Of a DNA stretch of 37,615 bases, positions 16,631-24,387 are shown in pieces. Origin of the DNA: UBA73 sp964364885 (GTDB taxonomy: Archaea > Nanobdellota > Nanobdellia > Pacearchaeales > GW2011-AR1). Below the pieces are notes generated by a model that searched no databases, had not been told where the DNA came from, and saw only the letters and a list, made by a program, of their open reading frames with translations. Made by a program: the position numbers and the translations under genes. Numbering within the stretch: position 1 is the first letter of the stretch; each line of letters starts with the position of its first letter. The DNA lies in contig CAYIOA010000004.1 of the NCBI GenBank assembly GCA_964364885.1, positions 1-37,615 of the forward strand, written 5' to 3'.

Positions 16631-17350
16631 TTATACTCTCCTAATCAAGCCATTTTTTTCATATTCAAATTTCCTGCCGCGTTTTATCTCTCTCTCACCT
16701 TCTAATAATAACTCTCCACCCTCGCTCATATTTTTATATGCCTCATAAATTCTCTCTGCAACATATCCCATCTCCATCCCTTCGTCAAATTCAGGAACTG
16801 TTTTTATTCTCCCTGGATAAACACTAATAACTCTAATGTTCTTTTCTCTAGCTTCTAATCTTAGAACATTGTCAAAACCGCGCAGTCCCCATTTAGATGC
16901 AGAATGAACACTTCGATATTTTCTCGGCTCTAAACCAACACTTGAATTTATGTTTATTATCGTTCCTCCCCCCCTTTCTAAGAATATAGGATAAATTTTT
17001 CTTGTAAGTTTTATCACAGAAAGAAGATTGGTAAGTATATTATCTTCTATATACTCTTCACTTAATTGCTCAAACGGCAGTCCAGCGCACGGAATCGCAG
17101 CATTATTTATTAAAATAGAAAGCTCTTTAGACCTCGCTCTGTCGTATAATTCATTAATCGTTGTATACCCCCTTAAGTCTCCTTTTACTGCAGACACACT
17201 CGGACATTTTTTGAATAATTCTTCTCTTGCTTCGCTAATCTTATTCAAATCTCTTCCGTGAAGAATTATATCATAATTACTCTCAGCGAAAACCAAAGCT
17301 ATAGCTTTCCCTAAACCATGACTTGATGCAGTTACAAGCGCACTTTCCAT
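16631..17350 (-). CDS. Short-chain dehydrogenase-like protein with altered active site
   Basis: From the ATG at 17350 the protein has 239 residues (an ATG at 17395 would add 15, but a TATA box lies 25 bp before 17350). It has classical SDR features: nucleotide loop TASSHGLGKAIA in place of the usual TGxxxGIG, NNAA around residue 80, and NINSSVGLEP with the catalytic Ser. At the YxxxK position it reads HSASK, so the catalytic Tyr is replaced by His149 (codon 16904-16906) while Lys153 is kept. It may be an inactive, binding-only or mechanistically altered SDR. It heads the minus-strand group that includes the dioxygenase and radical SAM genes. Confidence 0.82.
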   Translation of the reverse strand: MESALVTASSHGLGKAIALVFAESNYDIILHGRDLNKISEAREELFKKCPSVSAVKGDLRGYTTINELYDRARSKELSILINNAAIPCAGLPFEQLSEEYIEDNILTNLLSVIKLTRKIYPIFLERGGGTIININSSVGLEPRKYRSVHSASKWGLRGFDNVLRLEAREKNIRVISVYPGRIKTVPEFDEGMEMGYVAERIYEAYKNMSEGGELLLEGEREIKRGRKFEYEKNGLIRRV

Positions 17351-17370
17351 ACACTTTTTCACTCTTCTTA

Positions 17371-17379
17371 TTTTATAAG
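17371..17379 (-). promoter_or_regulatory. TATA box of SDR gene
   Basis: TTTTATAAG on the plus strand (CTTATAAAA on the minus strand), centred 25 bp upstream of the ATG at 17350. Confidence 0.55.
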
Positions 17380-17421
17380 TAAGTATATATTTCATTCAAT
17401 ATGTTAAAGAATACAAAACAG

Positions 17422-17429
17422 TTATAAAC
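17422..17429 (+). promoter_or_regulatory. TATA box of first cytidylyltransferase
   Basis: TTATAAAC is centred 25 bp before the ATG at 17450. Confidence 0.55.
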
Positions 17430-17449
17430 ACTTCATTTATCAAGTTAAT

Positions 17450-17947
17450 ATGGCTCAAACAAGTATAAATGGACTGCAAAAAATCAGAGAGAATCATAAA
17501 AATGAAACAATAGTTTTCTGCTCTGGAACATTCGACTTAACTCATGCAGGTCATGTCTTATTCTTTGAAGAATGCAAGAAACAAGGGGATATTCTCGTTG
17601 TCGCAGTCAGTTGTGATAAAAACATGAAGACCTATAAAGGAGAAAACAGGCCTATAATTGGTGAGAAAGCAAGACTAAAATTAATAGACTCATTAAAGCC
17701 GGTTGATTATTGCTTGTTAGACCCTCCAATAGCAAGGAAAGACGATTTGCTCGCAGGACTTATTCCGATTTTTGAGAATTTAAGACCCAATAAGTGGGTA
17801 GTAAATGAAGACGCCTTCAATATCAGCGAATGGAAAAGATATTCCTCCAAATTTAATATAGAATTGGTAATTCTCCCGCGCTCAGCTCCCCCCGAATTTG
17901 AACAAATAAGCACAACAAAAATAATGGAAAAAATAAAGTCAATATGA
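17450..17947 (+). CDS. Cytidylyltransferase-family nucleotidyltransferase (RfaE2/TagD-like)
   Basis: The 165-residue protein is a CTP-transferase-like fold: SGTFDLTHAGHVLFFEECK containing the HxGH motif, KTYKGENRP, and ISTTKIMEKI near the C-terminus corresponding to the ISTTxI nucleotide-binding motif. Relatives include glycerol-3-phosphate cytidylyltransferase, the HldE adenylyltransferase domain and archaeal FAD/CDP-alcohol synthases. It likely activates a phosphorylated polyol or sugar for the glycan; the substrate cannot be read from sequence. It overlaps the Nudix-like gene by 4 bp. A paralogue lies at 21708. Confidence 0.85.
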   Translation: MAQTSINGLQKIRENHKNETIVFCSGTFDLTHAGHVLFFEECKKQGDILVVAVSCDKNMKTYKGENRPIIGEKARLKLIDSLKPVDYCLLDPPIARKDDLLAGLIPIFENLRPNKWVVNEDAFNISEWKRYSSKFNIELVILPRSAPPEFEQISTTKIMEKIKSI

Positions 17948-18585
17948 AAAAACAATTATACGGACACGCTTCTCTTTTAATTGCCTTAAACAAAAAATCA
18001 GATATTATTTTAATGAGTATATATGATGAAGGTTATCCTTATGAAGCCTACCGCGGCTCAGCGCATTTCATCGGCGGCAATATTTCAAGAGAGGACAAAA
18101 CGCCCCGTGATATTTTGCAAAGAGAGATACAAGAGGAGTTTGACAGTAAAATAAGCGCAGGGCAAAACAGCATTTCCGAGAGCGACATAAACCTCATAAG
18201 AGAAAATTTGCTTCTAAATACCCCTTATGCAGATTTTTTTGTCAGAGTTGAATTAATACCCAAGGGAGTTCCGCGCTCATACAACGGTATTCATAGCATC
18301 TATGTTTCAGAGTTAAGAGAAGATGTGCTAGAGTGTATATTGGAGAATTTAATAAAAGGAAAGAAAATAACAACAGAGGGATATCTCTCCGCATTCACGC
18401 CGGCGCAACTAGCCAAGCTGGGAGAATTTGCTGTTGCCCACGCAATGGCTCCGATTTTAGAGGATTTTCTTCAAACAAAATTGTTATATCCGGAGCAGGT
18501 AAAAGCAGAAAAGCTCGGATTGCCAAGACTCTCTATTGAAGATTACAGAAAAGATTATATCTATACAGATTCTTGTTTCAAATAG
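17944..18585 (+). CDS. Nudix-like hydrolase with extended C-terminus
   Basis: The 213-residue protein has a Nudix-type helix, GGNISREDKTP then REIQEEF, but with one extra residue between the first Gly and the RExxEE helix compared with the consensus Gx5Ex7REUxEExGU. The domain occupies about residues 1-130. The rest is helical with no motif I recognise (FTPAQLAKLGEFAVAHAMAP). It overlaps the cytidylyltransferase gene by 4 bp (ATGA), so it may act on the same activated compound, as a pyrophosphatase or sensor. It is convergent with the radical SAM gene, with 3 bp between them. Confidence 0.65.
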   Translation: MKKQLYGHASLLIALNKKSDIILMSIYDEGYPYEAYRGSAHFIGGNISREDKTPRDILQREIQEEFDSKISAGQNSISESDINLIRENLLLNTPYADFFVRVELIPKGVPRSYNGIHSIYVSELREDVLECILENLIKGKKITTEGYLSAFTPAQLAKLGEFAVAHAMAPILEDFLQTKLLYPEQVKAEKLGLPRLSIEDYRKDYIYTDSCFK

Positions 18586-18588
18586 TAT

Positions 18589-20661
18589 TTATTTCTCTAT
18601 TGGAGCATAATCATACATATAAGCTCCTTTTTTATTGCACCACCATACAACTTCCCTGCACCAATCTTCCCAAGAATTCCATCGCTCTCTAGTTCTGTCT
18701 ACTTTGTATTTTTTTTCTTCACAAACAAGCGGAATTTTATCAGTTAGAAGACCTGCTTTGTAAACCTCGAGCGTGTTAAAATCAGTATGAATTTCCAAAT
18801 CAGAGTTGTTATAAGGCATTTTCATCAGCTCTCTATTTAATCTAACGGCTTCTGCAACAACTTGCCTGTCATGCTTGCTATTATATCCTCTCTCCTCTAA
18901 TATTTCTGAGAAGAGGGATTTTGCTTCTCCATAAAAAGAATCCAACTTGTCTTCAGTCGCCAGCTTGATTAAACCAAACTCGTCTGTAGGCCACCACATA
19001 TTAAGCCATTGTCTTGAATAAGTATATTCAGGCCCTCCTCTTTGCAGGCTTCTCGCTTGCTCGCTAAACAAATTGCTTAACTCTCCTATAATTGGTCTGT
19101 CAGCAGAGTCATCAGAAACAAAAGCAGCCACTACGTCGCTGTATTTCAAACTATATGCCGAATTGAGAACAACATTCGGTATTTGTAAAACTTTATTAAA
19201 ATGCAGTAAGCCGGCCATATATCCGAAATTTCTCGTTCTTACCCAGTCTGTCTTAGGCATTGAGTTTGTTGCAACAACTAATTGTTGTTTTTCATAAACA
19301 CCATCTTCCAGCTCTCCAAGGCTGCCATGAATATTAACAATGTCAGTTTCAACTGTGACCAGACCGTATTTGTTTCTGTATTCAGGATCATACATTACAG
19401 TATTTGGAAGGATTGAGAGATTATTAAACTGAATTCTGTTATGCTGCCCAAGCTCTATCAGAGTATTAACTCCTTCAACAAAACTTTCATAAGTTTCTTC
19501 AGGAAGCCCCAATATCAAGTCAGAGAAAGTTTTTTTGCCTTCTTCTGTGGCTCTTCTCTGATGATAAAGGTAAGTTTTTGTTCCAATATTTTTTCTGTCA
19601 ACAGCCTCAAGAGTTTTTGGATTTAAAGATTGTATTGCAAGCAAAATCCCCTGGTCTAGGCCGCTTTCATAAAGAACTTTCTGGACTTCATAAGAATCTT
19701 CAGTTGAATTTTTTGTGTTTTGCACAGAAAATCTCTTTGGATAGCCGTATCTGTCCCTAACATGCGCGAATTGTTGCGCTATTTTCAGGTCTCTTCGCCC
19801 AAATTTTTCAGACGAGTACATTCCAAAGTTAGAGTCACAGCAGAAAATATATCCTATTTTATTTTTTCCAAACCATTCTATCTCCTGGAACAAGCGCTCC
19901 TCAAGACTAAATTCTGTCATTCTTTTTTTAGCCCCGCTTCTTCCGCCCCACGCACAAAAGTTACAGGGGAAAGGACATCCGCGATTTGTTTCAAAAAGGC
20001 CTATCCATTCATCCTCGTTGTTTGAGTCCATCAATCTGTTAAAGTATCCATTCAAGAAAGGAGAAGAAATTTCATTTAAATCTTCTATTCTTTTAGCTCT
20101 TTCTGTTTCAATAAATCTTCCATTCTCGTCAATAAATCCTGCAGAGGGCACTCTGTGCCAGGCCCTATCTGGATAGCTTTCCAGAAAAGCTGTAAAGGCC
20201 CTCTCTCCTTCTCCAGCGATAGCAATGTCAAACATTCTGTTCTTGCGCAAGAAGCCCTCAACATCCTCCTCGTGAATTTGATATCCTCCTGCTATCGTGA
20301 TAATATCAGGATTTTCCTGCTTAAGGCGTTCTGCAATTCTTTTTGATATTTCAAAGTTCCAGACATATGTGCTGAAAGCAGCAACATCAGCCTCTCTCAG
20401 CTGCTCTACACACTCTTCAAGTGGAATTCTTTTGAATATAGGGCTTAAGAATTCAAAATCTTCAAAATTTTTCGCATGCTCGCTCGCATGAGAGTATAAA
20501 TATCCGAGTGTTAAAGGAATATAACTCTGCCTGTTAAAGCTATTGTTTACCTGCGTCATTCCAACTTTTATTTTTTTTTCAGGTTTAGCAAGCTGAGCTC
20601 TTGGAGCAGTAAACTCTTTTATTTCAGTTCCATCAGCAATATCTAAAGAGAGAGCAGTCAT
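18589..20661 (-). CDS. Large cobalamin-type radical SAM protein
   Basis: The 690-residue protein has an N-terminal B12-binding-like Rossmann region (about residues 30-165, with TIAGGYQIHEED and IAGEGERAF; no DxHxxG), then the radical SAM core with RGCPFPCNFC (Cys229, Cys233, Cys236), AIQSLNPKTLEAVDR and LILGLPEETYESFVEG. About 250 C-terminal residues have no recognised motif and are rich in Trp. It lies 5 bp after the epimerase gene in the same operon, which suggests it works on the same nucleotide sugar or its product, for example as a C-methyltransferase. Specific reaction unknown. Confidence 0.85.
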   Translation of the reverse strand: MTALSLDIADGTEIKEFTAPRAQLAKPEKKIKVGMTQVNNSFNRQSYIPLTLGYLYSHASEHAKNFEDFEFLSPIFKRIPLEECVEQLREADVAAFSTYVWNFEISKRIAERLKQENPDIITIAGGYQIHEEDVEGFLRKNRMFDIAIAGEGERAFTAFLESYPDRAWHRVPSAGFIDENGRFIETERAKRIEDLNEISSPFLNGYFNRLMDSNNEDEWIGLFETNRGCPFPCNFCAWGGRSGAKKRMTEFSLEERLFQEIEWFGKNKIGYIFCCDSNFGMYSSEKFGRRDLKIAQQFAHVRDRYGYPKRFSVQNTKNSTEDSYEVQKVLYESGLDQGILLAIQSLNPKTLEAVDRKNIGTKTYLYHQRRATEEGKKTFSDLILGLPEETYESFVEGVNTLIELGQHNRIQFNNLSILPNTVMYDPEYRNKYGLVTVETDIVNIHGSLGELEDGVYEKQQLVVATNSMPKTDWVRTRNFGYMAGLLHFNKVLQIPNVVLNSAYSLKYSDVVAAFVSDDSADRPIIGELSNLFSEQARSLQRGGPEYTYSRQWLNMWWPTDEFGLIKLATEDKLDSFYGEAKSLFSEILEERGYNSKHDRQVVAEAVRLNRELMKMPYNNSDLEIHTDFNTLEVYKAGLLTDKIPLVCEEKKYKVDRTRERWNSWEDWCREVVWWCNKKGAYMYDYAPIEK

Positions 20662-20666
20662 TTTAA

Positions 20667-21647
20667 TTATTCTAGGAATTTATAGGACTTTTTTATACTT
20701 TTTATATTAGAGATATACCAAGTCATAACTTCTTTTATTCCTTCTTCAAGAGACACTTCTGGTTTCCAGCCAAGAATTTCTCCCGCTCTTGAAATATCCA
20801 TGACTCTTCTTTTATCTCCGGATGGTTTTGTTGTATCCCATACAATCTCAATTTTAGAGGGAGCATTTTTTTGTATTGTTTCAGCAAGCTCTTTTATAGT
20901 ATACTCTCTTCCACCCGCGAGGTTCATAGGAAGATAAGCCCCGGGAGATTTCTCAAGAGCAAGCATCATTCCCCGCGCAACATCTCTCGAGTGAACAAAG
21001 TCTCTTATATCGCTGCCATCTCCCCAGATAACAAGAGGATTTTTTCCTTCCATAACATCTCTTGTTAAAGAAGCTATTACCATTGCATTTCCCTCTGCAA
21101 AGTTGTCATGAGGTCCGTATGTGCTTGCTGGCCTGACAATTGCGATTTTATTCCATCCTTCTTCGTGATATGCTTGGCACTCAAACTCTCCAACTCTTTT
21201 CGCCCAAGCAGGAAATTTATAGTTTTCAGACGGAGGGTTTTTCAAACCCTCATCCTCGTAGAATACTTCTGCCGGCGGATAAATTCCCACAGAACTTGAA
21301 TATAAATATTTTTCAACACCTGAATCTCTTGCAGCCCTAATTAAATTAGCATCAAAAGCAATCATTGGGACCATAAAACGAGCAGGCGTTTCTTTAGCTG
21401 TTTTTACAGTGCCTTTAATGCACAGCAAATTAAACACATGCTCCATGCCCTTGCACACTTCTCTGCAGTTAGTATAATCTGTCAAGTCAGTTTGATAAAA
21501 CTCAATTCCAGGTCTGGCTCTGCTCCTGTCGTCAAGAGAAGCAACTCTTACATTAGCCCCCTGCTCAACAAGCATGTCCACAAGAGGATTTCCTATCAAG
21601 CCTGTTCCACCAGCGACAAGAACATTTTTTCCTTTATAATAACTCAT
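20667..21647 (-). CDS. NAD-dependent nucleotide-sugar epimerase/dehydratase (extended SDR)
   Basis: From the ATG at 21647 the protein has 326 residues (upstream in-frame codons to 21701 are possible, but a TATA box lies 25 bp before 21647). The N-terminal NAD loop is VAGGTGLIGNPL, the active-site Ser-Tyr region is YSSSVGIYPPAE, and ENYKFPAWAKRVGE has Tyr-Lys at wider than YxxxK spacing, so the catalytic Tyr may be shifted or replaced. The C-terminal DISRAGEILGWKPEVSLEEGI is the usual end of sugar epimerases. Its substrate is probably a GDP- or CDP-sugar made in the locus. It forms an operon with the 690-residue radical SAM gene. Confidence 0.82.
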   Translation of the reverse strand: MSYYKGKNVLVAGGTGLIGNPLVDMLVEQGANVRVASLDDRSRARPGIEFYQTDLTDYTNCREVCKGMEHVFNLLCIKGTVKTAKETPARFMVPMIAFDANLIRAARDSGVEKYLYSSSVGIYPPAEVFYEDEGLKNPPSENYKFPAWAKRVGEFECQAYHEEGWNKIAIVRPASTYGPHDNFAEGNAMVIASLTRDVMEGKNPLVIWGDGSDIRDFVHSRDVARGMMLALEKSPGAYLPMNLAGGREYTIKELAETIQKNAPSKIEIVWDTTKPSGDKRRVMDISRAGEILGWKPEVSLEEGIKEVMTWYISNIKSIKKSYKFLE

Positions 21648-21667
21648 AAACTCTGAGATAAAATATC

Positions 21668-21686
21668 TTATATAAATATTTATATA
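21668..21686. promoter_or_regulatory. Divergent back-to-back TATA boxes
   Basis: TTATATAAA (21668-21676, minus-strand box) and TTTATATA (21679-21686, plus-strand box) form a near-palindrome. Each is centred 25 bp from an ATG, at 21647 (minus) and 21708 (plus). The boxes are so close that the two promoters probably compete for TBP. Confidence 0.6.
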
Positions 21687-21707
21687 CTCCAACAAAAACA
21701 AGCTCTC

Positions 21708-22187
21708 ATGATACTAAGAGAGTACGAAGAGTTGGACGTAATACGCAAAGGGCATTCTGAGGAAAAGATAGTCTATGCCTCAGGCACGTTTGATATAATG
21801 CACGTCGGGCACGTCTCTTTTTTTGAGCAATGCAGGAAACAGGGAGATATTCTAGTGGTGGGCGTTGCAGAAGACTCTGTAATACGTGAATATAAAGGAC
21901 CAAAAAGGCCAGTGCAAAATGAGAGACAGCGCGCGAAAATGCTAGTCTCCTTAAAACCAGTTAATTATTGCTTCATAAACAAAAGTCATAATTTTTCAGA
22001 GTTAGATATAATCTTCTCTCATCTCAGGCCGGATTTTTATGTTATTAGCGAAGACGCACGCACAATTGAAGTGCAAAGGAAATATGCTGCTCAAAACAGA
22101 GTGGAATTAGTTATTTTAGACAAGCTGATGGAAGGAGACCTGAACATAAGCACAACACAATTGATTGAGAAAATAAAAGATCTCTAA
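21708..22187 (+). CDS. Second cytidylyltransferase-family nucleotidyltransferase
   Basis: The 159-residue protein has the same motifs as the gene at 17450: SGTFDIMHVGHVSFFEQCRK with HxGH, REYKGPKRP, and ISTTQLIEKI at the C-terminus. It is a paralogue with clearly different middle residues, so the two probably handle different phosphorylated substrates. It is a single plus-strand gene, its end overlaps the convergent phosphatase-like gene by 4 bp, and it is divergent from the epimerase operon through shared promoter DNA. Confidence 0.85.
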   Translation: MILREYEELDVIRKGHSEEKIVYASGTFDIMHVGHVSFFEQCRKQGDILVVGVAEDSVIREYKGPKRPVQNERQRAKMLVSLKPVNYCFINKSHNFSELDIIFSHLRPDFYVISEDARTIEVQRKYAAQNRVELVILDKLMEGDLNISTTQLIEKIKDL

Positions 22188-22978
22188 AGGATTAATCTCT
22201 TCCTCAAAAGACTTGTTGTATTTTCATGCAGGGCATAGTTCGCGGCAAATATATTTTTATCATCGGCTCTCCATTCCCTATCTTCAAATAAAGGAGTGAC
22301 TTTAGCTCCAGCTTCTTTGTTTATAATCGCTGCTGCAGCCATATCTTCTGGCTCAAGACCCATCGCCAAAAATGCCTGAATTCTCCCGCTAGCAGTCAAA
22401 CACAAAGGTATAGAAGCGCACCCATGAGCAACTATGCAGGCAATTCCTTCGCTAGAACACAGAACTCTGTAAATAGATGCAAATTTCTCTCTTTCAGAAT
22501 CTTTGCTGTTCTTTCCAGCACCAGAATCTGCAATTACATGATTTATGTTATTCTCTAAAGAAACCTGAATTTTCTCGCCATTGCAATATGCCCCCCAGCC
22601 CTTTTCTGCAACATATAATTCATCTCTTTTTGGGGCATACACAACTCCAAGAATCGGCTCTCTATTCTCCACCAAGGCAATGCAAACACCAAAATTATCA
22701 TTTATTCCAAGAGTATAAGGTATTGTTCCATCAAGCGGGTCAACTATCCATTGCAATCCTGAATCAGCAAGCTTAGACTCTCTTTCTTCTGAATAAATAC
22801 TCTCTCCGGGAAAATATTTCTTTATTGATTTGTATATCAGCTCGTCGCTTAGTTTGTCAACCTCAATGCTAAAATTATTTCTCGTATTCCATTCGAGATT
22901 GTGATTTTTCCTATAATGCTTCATGAGCAGTTTTCCAGCTTCTAAAGCTACAGAAGTTGCAAGAACCTTTCTACTCAT
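22184..22978 (-). CDS. Inositol-monophosphatase-family phosphatase
   Basis: The 264-residue protein has the metal-dependent phosphatase motifs: SEERES (Glu near residue 65), WIVDPLDGTIPY (Asp80, Asp83) and LEPEDMAAAAIINKEAGAKV (third Asp and EAG). The family covers inositol-1-phosphatase, fructose-1,6-bisphosphatase, histidinol-phosphatase and the 3'(2')-phosphonucleotidase CysQ. In this locus a CysQ-like role, removing 3'-phosphate from the nucleotide left after phosphoramidate transfer, is attractive but only inferred. It overlaps the upstream Nudix gene by 8 bp. Confidence 0.88.
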   Translation of the reverse strand: MSRKVLATSVALEAGKLLMKHYRKNHNLEWNTRNNFSIEVDKLSDELIYKSIKKYFPGESIYSEERESKLADSGLQWIVDPLDGTIPYTLGINDNFGVCIALVENREPILGVVYAPKRDELYVAEKGWGAYCNGEKIQVSLENNINHVIADSGAGKNSKDSEREKFASIYRVLCSSEGIACIVAHGCASIPLCLTASGRIQAFLAMGLEPEDMAAAAIINKEAGAKVTPLFEDREWRADDKNIFAANYALHENTTSLLRKRLIL

Positions 22979-23405
22979 GGTTCCTCACATCGATCCCATA
23001 AAACTCTCTAAGAATTCTCAAGTCGTTATAATTTATTTTGACACTATCAAGTTCACTAGAAGAGAAAAACGCAAACCCAATTCCCTCTCCAAGTCGCAGT
23101 TCAGAAACATCTCCTTCAAATCTGGATTTATAAATATGCCAATTTCCCTGTCTTACATCTTCTCCAATTCTATTATGATAAATATCTCTTTTAAACAATT
23201 CCAACTCTTTGGGTTCATATCTTATTTCTTCTATCAACTCTCTTTTCAACGCTTCCTCCGGCTCTTCATTTTCTCTAATACCTCCTCCAAACATGCACCA
23301 TTCCCCGGGAAACCACTTATATCTCAAATCTTTCTTCTGCAACAAAACCTCATTTTCATCATTGAGAATTATAGCAACAACAGCGTCAATATTTTTTACT
23401 TCCAT
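22971..23405 (-). CDS. Nudix hydrolase
   Basis: The 144-residue protein starts at the ATG at 23405; a TTG at 23420 is possible, but a TATA box lies 25 bp before 23405. It contains a regular Nudix box, GGIRENEEPEEALKRELIEE, matching Gx5Ex7REUxEE, with the final Gly of the consensus replaced by Arg. The MFGGG before it and the short length resemble GDP-mannose mannosyl hydrolase and NDP-sugar or NTP pyrophosphatases. It is co-transcribed with the phosphatase-family gene. Confidence 0.85.
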   Translation of the reverse strand: MEVKNIDAVVAIILNDENEVLLQKKDLRYKWFPGEWCMFGGGIRENEEPEEALKRELIEEIRYEPKELELFKRDIYHNRIGEDVRQGNWHIYKSRFEGDVSELRLGEGIGFAFFSSSELDSVKINYNDLRILREFYGIDVRNHE

Positions 23406-23427
23406 AAAATAACTGCACAAGTCCCTG

Positions 23428-23436
23428 TTTTTATAT
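23428..23436 (-). promoter_or_regulatory. TATA box of Nudix/phosphatase unit
   Basis: TTTTTATAT on the plus strand (ATATAAAAA on the minus strand), about 25 bp upstream of the ATG at 23405; it favours that start over the TTG at 23420. Confidence 0.5.
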
Positions 23437-23498
23437 CTTTATGTTCTTTACAATATAAATCTTTAAAAGTAAATCCTTCTGATTATTTTTGATAGAAA

Positions 23499-24386
23499 AT
23501 GAACTCTTCCGATACAAAACATTATAGTAATTTACCTTTATTTTCAAAAGAAGAAACTCTCGAAATGTTCAGAAGAATGTGTGATATTAGAAACTTCGAG
23601 TTGTATGTAAAACAAATTAATGATAAAGGATTAATAAAAGCCCCAATATACCTGTCACTTGGTCAGGAGTCTATTCCAGCGGCAGTTTCAATGATTTATA
23701 AAAACCCAGCAATATTTGCTCAGCATAGGTGCCATGGTTATTATATTTCTTACGGTGGAAATCTTGAAGAATTAGCTGACGAGTTGTTGCATAAGCCAAC
23801 TGGTTGCTCCAGAGGAATGGGCGGTTCTGCTTCAATACAATCACCCAAAATAAGAATGTTCTGGCACGACGGGTTCATGGGCTCTAATGCGCCAATTGCA
23901 GTTGGTTATTCTGAAGCAAAAAAATATGAAAAAGTTCTCGCTGTAATGGGCGATGCAGCTGCAGAAGAAGACTATGTCATTGGAGGAGCAATACCCTGGG
24001 CAGCTTCGAAAAAACTGCCTGTTCTTTTTCTTATAGAGGACAATAATTTGTCAGTTATGACTCCTGTAGAAAAGCGGCGCTCTTGGAGAACAGCAAAAGT
24101 AGCTGAAGCTTATGGCCTGAACTCAGTAGAAATATCAGACGATCCCTGGGAAATTATGTATAATGTAAGGGAATTATCAAAAGATTTGCCAGCATTAATG
24201 AATATTCATACTAAACGAACAGTCTCGCATAATGGTTCTGACCTTATTAAAAATTCAGATTTAGATAGATTCAGTCTGACAAAGCAAGAGCTTGAAAAAC
24301 TATCTCTAAAAAAAGAGGTAGAAGAAATAGAGAGAAGTTCAGAATCATTCATGTCCGATTTGTGGAAAAGGAGAACAGAGAATTAA
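23499..24386 (+). CDS. Thiamine-diphosphate E1 component, alpha subunit
   Basis: The 295-residue protein is an E1-alpha-type 2-oxoacid dehydrogenase subunit: LGQESIPAA, GGSASIQ, and the ThDP/Mg motif GDAAAEEDYVIGGAIPWAASK followed by EDNNLSVMTP. It is shorter than typical E1-alpha (about 330-400). It pairs with the E1-beta gene 1 bp downstream. No E2 acyltransferase, lipoyl protein or E3 is nearby, so it probably does not feed a dehydrogenase complex. Decarboxylation of a 2-oxoacid with transfer of the two-carbon unit to a sugar or other acceptor is one possible use (inference). An ordinary E1 with unlinked partners is the alternative. Confidence 0.85.
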   Translation: MNSSDTKHYSNLPLFSKEETLEMFRRMCDIRNFELYVKQINDKGLIKAPIYLSLGQESIPAAVSMIYKNPAIFAQHRCHGYYISYGGNLEELADELLHKPTGCSRGMGGSASIQSPKIRMFWHDGFMGSNAPIAVGYSEAKKYEKVLAVMGDAAAEEDYVIGGAIPWAASKKLPVLFLIEDNNLSVMTPVEKRRSWRTAKVAEAYGLNSVEISDDPWEIMYNVRELSKDLPALMNIHTKRTVSHNGSDLIKNSDLDRFSLTKQELEKLSLKKEVEEIERSSESFMSDLWKRRTEN

Positions 24387-24387
24387 A

